From assembly GCF_003254155.1 (NCBI RefSeq), contig NZ_QKZI01000001.1, positions 620,001 to 684,000 of the forward strand: 64,000 bases of DNA, written 5' to 3'. The notes under the pieces were generated by a model. It had not been told where the DNA came from, searched no databases, and saw nothing but the letters and a program-made list of their open reading frames with translations. Of this stretch, positions 60,759 to 64,000 are shown one piece after another. Source of the stretch: Psychrobacillus insolitus. GTDB taxonomy: Bacteria > Bacillota > Bacilli > Bacillales_A > Planococcaceae. How positions within the stretch are numbered: position 1 is the stretch's first letter; the number at the start of each line of letters is the position of its first letter. Position numbers and translations under genes: made by a program.

Positions 60759-62132
60759 TTATTCATTTGTCATTTTAGGGAATAAAATGTTAAATTTTGT
60801 TCCATAATGTTCCTTACTTTCTACTTTAATAATTCCGTTATATTCTTTTACGAGTGCATGTACAATACTTAACCCGAGCCCAGATCCACCTTTTATTTTT
60901 GTTCTTGATGCATCAACTTTATAAAATCTTTCAAATATTTTAGGTAAATGTTTTTGAGAGATTCCTACACCATTATCTTCAATCGAAATCACATAATATA
61001 GATTACTTTTGGTAACTTCTATGTTAATTTCTGGTTTATTTTCATTGTACTTTATGGCATTATCTATTAGATTTTGAATAATCTGTTCTAGAGCAGTTTG
61101 AGGAACAGGCAAGACTTCATCTAAATCTGATGCAATTATAATCGTTACTTCAGGTTTTAAAGATTTATATTTCTTTTGGAGACCTAATAATACTTTGGAT
61201 ACATCAGTCTCTAGAACTTCATTTGAATTCTCTCTTTTTGCAAGTTTCAACATTTCTTCAATCATTTTTTTCATTTTTTGTATTTCAGATAGGGATATTT
61301 CTAATGATTCTTCTAATACTATTTTATCATTTTTCCCCCATCTATTTAAAAGAGATAAATGACCTTCTACTACTTGGATAGGTGTTCTCAATTCATGTGA
61401 AACATTATGAATAAATTCATCTTGCTTCGTTATAGTTTCAGAAACTTCATTCATAAGTTGTTTGTAAATAGTTAAGAGCTCTCCAATTTCGTCATTATTT
61501 GTATATTGGAAAGTAATCTCTTTTGAAAACTTGTATTGATTTGCTTCTTGCATTTCATCACGAAGTTCTTTTAAAGGTTTTAACAATATAGTTGACAATG
61601 AATACCCAATAAAAGCTGAAAGGACTAATGCGATTAACGCGAAAATAATCATAGCTATTAATATATAGTTCATTAATTGCGAAAAATTTTGTAGACTGTG
61701 AGATATTTCTAAATAACCAACAAAGGATCCAAAATCGATCTCAGCTGTATTATGATAGAGCAATTTATTATTAATATTTTGTAATTCAAATTCAAAAGCT
61801 ACTTCGGATGAGAAGTTCGGAAAATCACTTGCATCATTAATCCGAAGAATTTCGATTCCATCTGAGTTCAGTATCCGTACTGATTGCTCTTGATTCACCA
61901 ATTGATTTAATAAAGTTTTATTACGTTGAATGTCTTGTATAGAAATAATCGGACCTCTAGATTCAAAAAAACCAACAACTTCATTCAATGTATTTTGAGC
62001 AATCTTCTTTTCAGAAATTAACATCCAATTAAATATAGAAAAATATAAAATAATGCACATGGCTAAAAAACTTATGAAAATAGATATAGCTGCACTGTAT
62101 GTCCATTTTTTTTGTAAAGTCCAATTGTTCAT
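60759..62132 (-). CDS. Sensor histidine kinase, ArlS-like
   Basis: 457 residues. Two membrane helices (about 13-36 and 155-180) enclose an extracellular sensor region, followed by a HAMP domain, a HisKA domain with His246 ([10 protein letters not shown]), and a HATPase domain with [19 protein letters not shown] and [10 protein letters not shown]. It overlaps the response regulator by four bases. The extracellular domain length and the general pattern resemble ArlS and close relatives. The signal is unknown. Confidence 0.85.
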   Translation of the reverse strand: MNNWTLQKKWTYSAAISIFISFLAMCIILYFSIFNWMLISEKKIAQNTLNEVVGFFESRGPIISIQDIQRNKTLLNQLVNQEQSVRILNSDGIEILRINDASDFPNFSSEVAFEFELQNINNKLLYHNTAEIDFGSFVGYLEISHSLQNFSQLMNYILIAMIIFALIALVLSAFIGYSLSTILLKPLKELRDEMQEANQYKFSKEITFQYTNNDEIGELLTIYKQLMNEVSETITKQDEFIHNVSHELRTPIQVVEGHLSLLNRWGKNDKIVLEESLEISLSEIQKMKKMIEEMLKLAKRENSNEVLETDVSKVLLGLQKKYKSLKPEVTIIIASDLDEVLPVPQTALEQIIQNLIDNAIKYNENKPEINIEVTKSNLYYVISIEDNGVGISQKHLPKIFERFYKVDASRTKIKGGSGLGLSIVHALVKEYNGIIKVESKEHYGTKFNILFPKMTNE

Positions 62133-62803
62133 TCTCTCATCACATACCCTACGCCTCTAACAGTTTCGATAATCGATGAGACCTCCAGTGGAAGTTTCTT
62201 TCTTAAATGACGAATATACACGTCAACTACATTTGTTTCAACTTCTGTATCATAACCCCAAACTTTTTCTAATATAGCATCTCTCGTTAATACATTATAC
62301 GCATTTTCCATCAAGAAAACTAACATATCATACTCCCTTTTAGTCAATTCAATTTCAACACCATCATAAACTACTTGATGCGCATTCTGATTAACCGTAA
62401 GTCCTTTAACAGACAAATTCGAATTCGATTCGGTTGTTACTTCCACTCTTCTTAAAACTGCACGAATTCTTGCTAATAATTCTTCAATTGCAAATGGTTT
62501 CACAACATAGTCATCTGCTCCCGCCTCTAATCCAGAGACCCGGTCTATAATAGCATCTCTTGCAGTTATTAATATAATGGGAGTATTTTTTTGCTTACGA
62601 ACCCTTCTACATATTTCCAATCCATTTAAGCTAGGGAGCATCACGTCTACTAATAGCAAATCGTAATTATTCTCTAACGCTAGATCAGCACCTACTCTTC
62701 CATCATGAGCAATAGTTACTTGGAAATTTTCATGCTTTAATTCAAGTTCAACAAAATTCGCTATATTTACTTCATCTTCTATTAAAAGGATATGTCTAGT
62801 CAT
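62129..62803 (-). CDS. OmpR/PhoB family response regulator, ArlR-like
   Basis: 224 residues. The receiver domain has Asp53 ([12 protein letters not shown]) and the switch Lys near 100 (DDYVVKPF). The winged-helix DNA-binding domain includes [20 protein letters not shown] and [14 protein letters not shown] chose the ATG at 62803, with GGGGA five bases upstream. It is first in the pair with the kinase. Targets are not known. Confidence 0.9.
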   Translation of the reverse strand: MTRHILLIEDEVNIANFVELELKHENFQVTIAHDGRVGADLALENNYDLLLVDVMLPSLNGLEICRRVRKQKNTPIILITARDAIIDRVSGLEAGADDYVVKPFAIEELLARIRAVLRRVEVTTESNSNLSVKGLTVNQNAHQVVYDGVEIELTKREYDMLVFLMENAYNVLTRDAILEKVWGYDTEVETNVVDVYIRHLRKKLPLEVSSIIETVRGVGYVMRE

Positions 62804-62824
62804 GTATTTCCCCTTTCTAATAAG

Positions 62825-62957
62825 AAAAGCGCAAGCGCCTATCACTGCGTAAGGCAGGCAAATGGGGATGAGGAAGGTCTGTTATTAACGCCACATCCTG
62901 TGGCATAACAGACATGACCTGCTTCGCGCAGGAGCACAGGCGGCTTACGCTAGACAT
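62825..62957. repeat. GC-rich interspersed repeat upstream of the two-component genes
   Basis: About 130 bases, GC-rich against the surroundings, opening AAAGCGCAAGCGCCTATC. It contains dyads such as TGTTAT...ATAACA and CTGCTTCGCGCAG. It ends CGGCTTACGCTAGACA. It resembles the GCGCAAGCGCC-type repeats that recur in Bacillales genomes, and a short relative is at 12317. It lies between the regulator's start and its likely promoter region. Confidence 0.55.
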
Positions 62958-63370
62958 ATTATGCACAAATTTTATATATGTTCTTATCTGTTAAAAACCG
63001 TTTCATAATACATGAACGGCTTCATCTAGTAGTAAATATATTAAGCTTATTCATCATATATTAAGATAGCAGTTACCAATATTTTCTTTCAACTTTTCTA
63101 CTCTAAAAGGGAAGCAAAATCATCATCAAAATCATATAATAAATTACAGTAAATGTCTTGAAAATGATTGAACCATTTTATGCGTTAACCCCTTATAGCG
63201 TCTGCATTAATTATATGTATTTCAGTTAGAAGAAACAAGTTATTTTGATGCAATTTTCAAAATAATTTTACATTAAAAATTAACAAAAAAAACATGTTTA
63301 AACACTATGCAAACGGGGAAAAACTTAGTATATTATTAAAGCAAATAATTTTATAAGACAAATTTTAATT
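62958..63370. other. Long AT-rich stretch without a gene
   Basis: About 410 bases with no credible open frame. A TATATTATT -10-like element near 63330 could serve the tRNA-like element that follows. Nothing else is visible. Confidence 0.4.
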
Positions 63371-63372
63371 TG

Positions 63373-63443
63373 TCGAGGGAAGGCAAATGGTGCGCCACCA
63401 GTTTTTGAGCTGGTCCTAGTAGGTTCGATTCCTACCCCGAAAT
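63373..63443 (+). ncRNA. tRNA-like element (possible pseudo-tRNA)
   Basis: The layout follows a tRNA: a D-arm GGC (63382-63384) / GCC (63394-63396) with a GG in the loop; an anticodon-type stem ACCAG/CTGGT; and an ideal T-arm GTAGG-TTCGATT-CCTAC (63419-63435). The anticodon loop TTTTTGAG has eight bases instead of seven, the acceptor stem pairs poorly (TCGAGGG against CCCGAAA, or TCG-A-GGG against CCCCGA with a bulge), and there is no CCA. It is probably not a working elongator tRNA. Pseudo-tRNAs with a regulatory role are known in the Bacillus cereus group; whether this is related is unknown. Confidence 0.5.
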
Positions 63444-63525
63444 TTTTTATGCACTTTGAAGTGAAAAATTTCTGGGACTAGGATGACACAGCTCATTTAC
63501 GGTTCTATTTAGGGGGCGCTTTTTT

Positions 63526-64000
63526 TGATTAAAAAACGAGATTTGCACGAATGTACTTCTCTTTATGAATTAATGTCGGATCCAACGGTCATGACCTATG
63601 TTCGTCATAAGGCTTTTTCACCTGATGAATATTGGTTTGCTACTAAACAGTTAATGGAAGAAGAAGAAAAAGGGATAACAATCACCCGAACAATTATTAG
63701 TGATTTTGGTCAGCCTATTGGCACTATTAATCTTTTTGATGTAGAAAATGGTGCTGGCTTTTTAGGTACATGGTTGGGAACGCCATTTCAAGGACTTGGT
63801 TACAATAAAAAAGCAAAACAACAATTCCTTGAAGAACTGTTTTATGAGTTAGGTATACACACAGTTTTTCTTCGTATTAGAAAAAACAATCCAAAAAGTA
63901 TTCGTGCAACAGAAAAGCTAAAATACGCAATGAGTGCAAATGAAACACATCCTGCTATCTATCAAGAAATCAACAAAAATGGGGATGTTTACGAATTATT
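63526..64000 (+). CDS. GNAT N-acetyltransferase, RimJ/RimL type (partial)
   Basis: The gene starts with TTG at 63526 behind GGGGG and runs off the window after 158 codons. It begins with a RimL-like strand LIKKRDLHECTSLYELM, then DPTVMTYVRHKAF, and has GTWLGTPFQGLGYNKKAK, which includes the acetyl-CoA pyrophosphate loop (Q-x-x-G-x-G/N pattern), and the later FLRIRKNNPKSIRATEKLKY. It would acetylate an amine of a protein or small molecule; the substrate is unknown. Confidence 0.8.

Noticed and set aside
1-64000. CRISPR arrays, rRNA genes, insertion sequences with transposases and phage structural genes
   Set aside because: I looked for regular direct repeats, rRNA-like stretches and transposase motifs and saw none.

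Overview
The window is a low-GC chromosomal segment of an endospore-forming member of the Bacillales. A Planococcaceae-type organism (Psychrobacillus/Lysinibacillus-like) is my best guess. The evidence is a Ger-type germinant receptor operon, a spoVA-type operon of the spoVA2mob layout, a Spo0M-like protein, AGGAGG ribosome binding sites, frequent TTG/GTG starts, T-box and S-box riboswitches, and the odhBA-yojO-yojN order known from Bacillus. The genus is inferred from gene content only; no similarity search was possible.

Layout. Bases 1-6200 are an eroded accessory region. It opens with the C-terminus of ribonuclease J, then a frameshifted 4Fe-4S protein, a catalytically degenerate tyrosine recombinase, a phage-type holin, a VOC protein plus a decayed VOC fragment, an intact XerC/D-type recombinase flanked by palindromes, and a ribbon-helix-helix/coiled-coil protein with its own promoter and twin operator. 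Bases 6193-10358 carry a germinant receptor operon (A, C, small D, B). Bases 10513-18482 carry a catabolic locus: a TRAP transporter, a TcuA-like flavoprotein, a meta-cleavage hydrolase and an extradiol dioxygenase on one strand, with a divergent flavin monooxygenase. A group II intron 3' remnant lies next to it. Bases 18924-27420 hold transport genes (SulP, Usp, YitT, two MFS, LysE) and small proteins.

Bases 27479-32313 are the trpDCFBA operon under a tryptophan (UGG) T-box, without trpE or trpG. Bases 33211-37115 are the spore operon: duf1657, YhcN/YlaJ-like lipoprotein, spoVAC, spoVAD, spoVAE, duf1657, then a DUF421-DUF1657 fusion (2Duf). A family with this content is known to raise spore heat resistance. 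Next come three small plus-strand genes, tag behind a LexA-like box, metA behind a SAM riboswitch, a Spo0M-like/AI-2E/LCP group, msrA, a probable NAD-salvage group (NrtR-like Nudix, nicotinamidase, NadD-like), an ABC-F protein, csp, an acylphosphatase pseudogene, xpaC-telA, a MoxR/VWA pair, odhAB, an ArlRS-like two-component system, a tRNA-like element and the start of a GNAT acetyltransferase that runs off the right edge.

The strongest leads for something new are the 2Duf spoVA operon with a repeat inserted in it, the monooxygenase/dioxygenase/hydrolase/TRAP locus of unknown substrate, the self-contained RHH coiled-coil gene, the tRNA-like element with an eight-base anticodon loop, and the paired dead and live recombinases near orphan LexA-like boxes.
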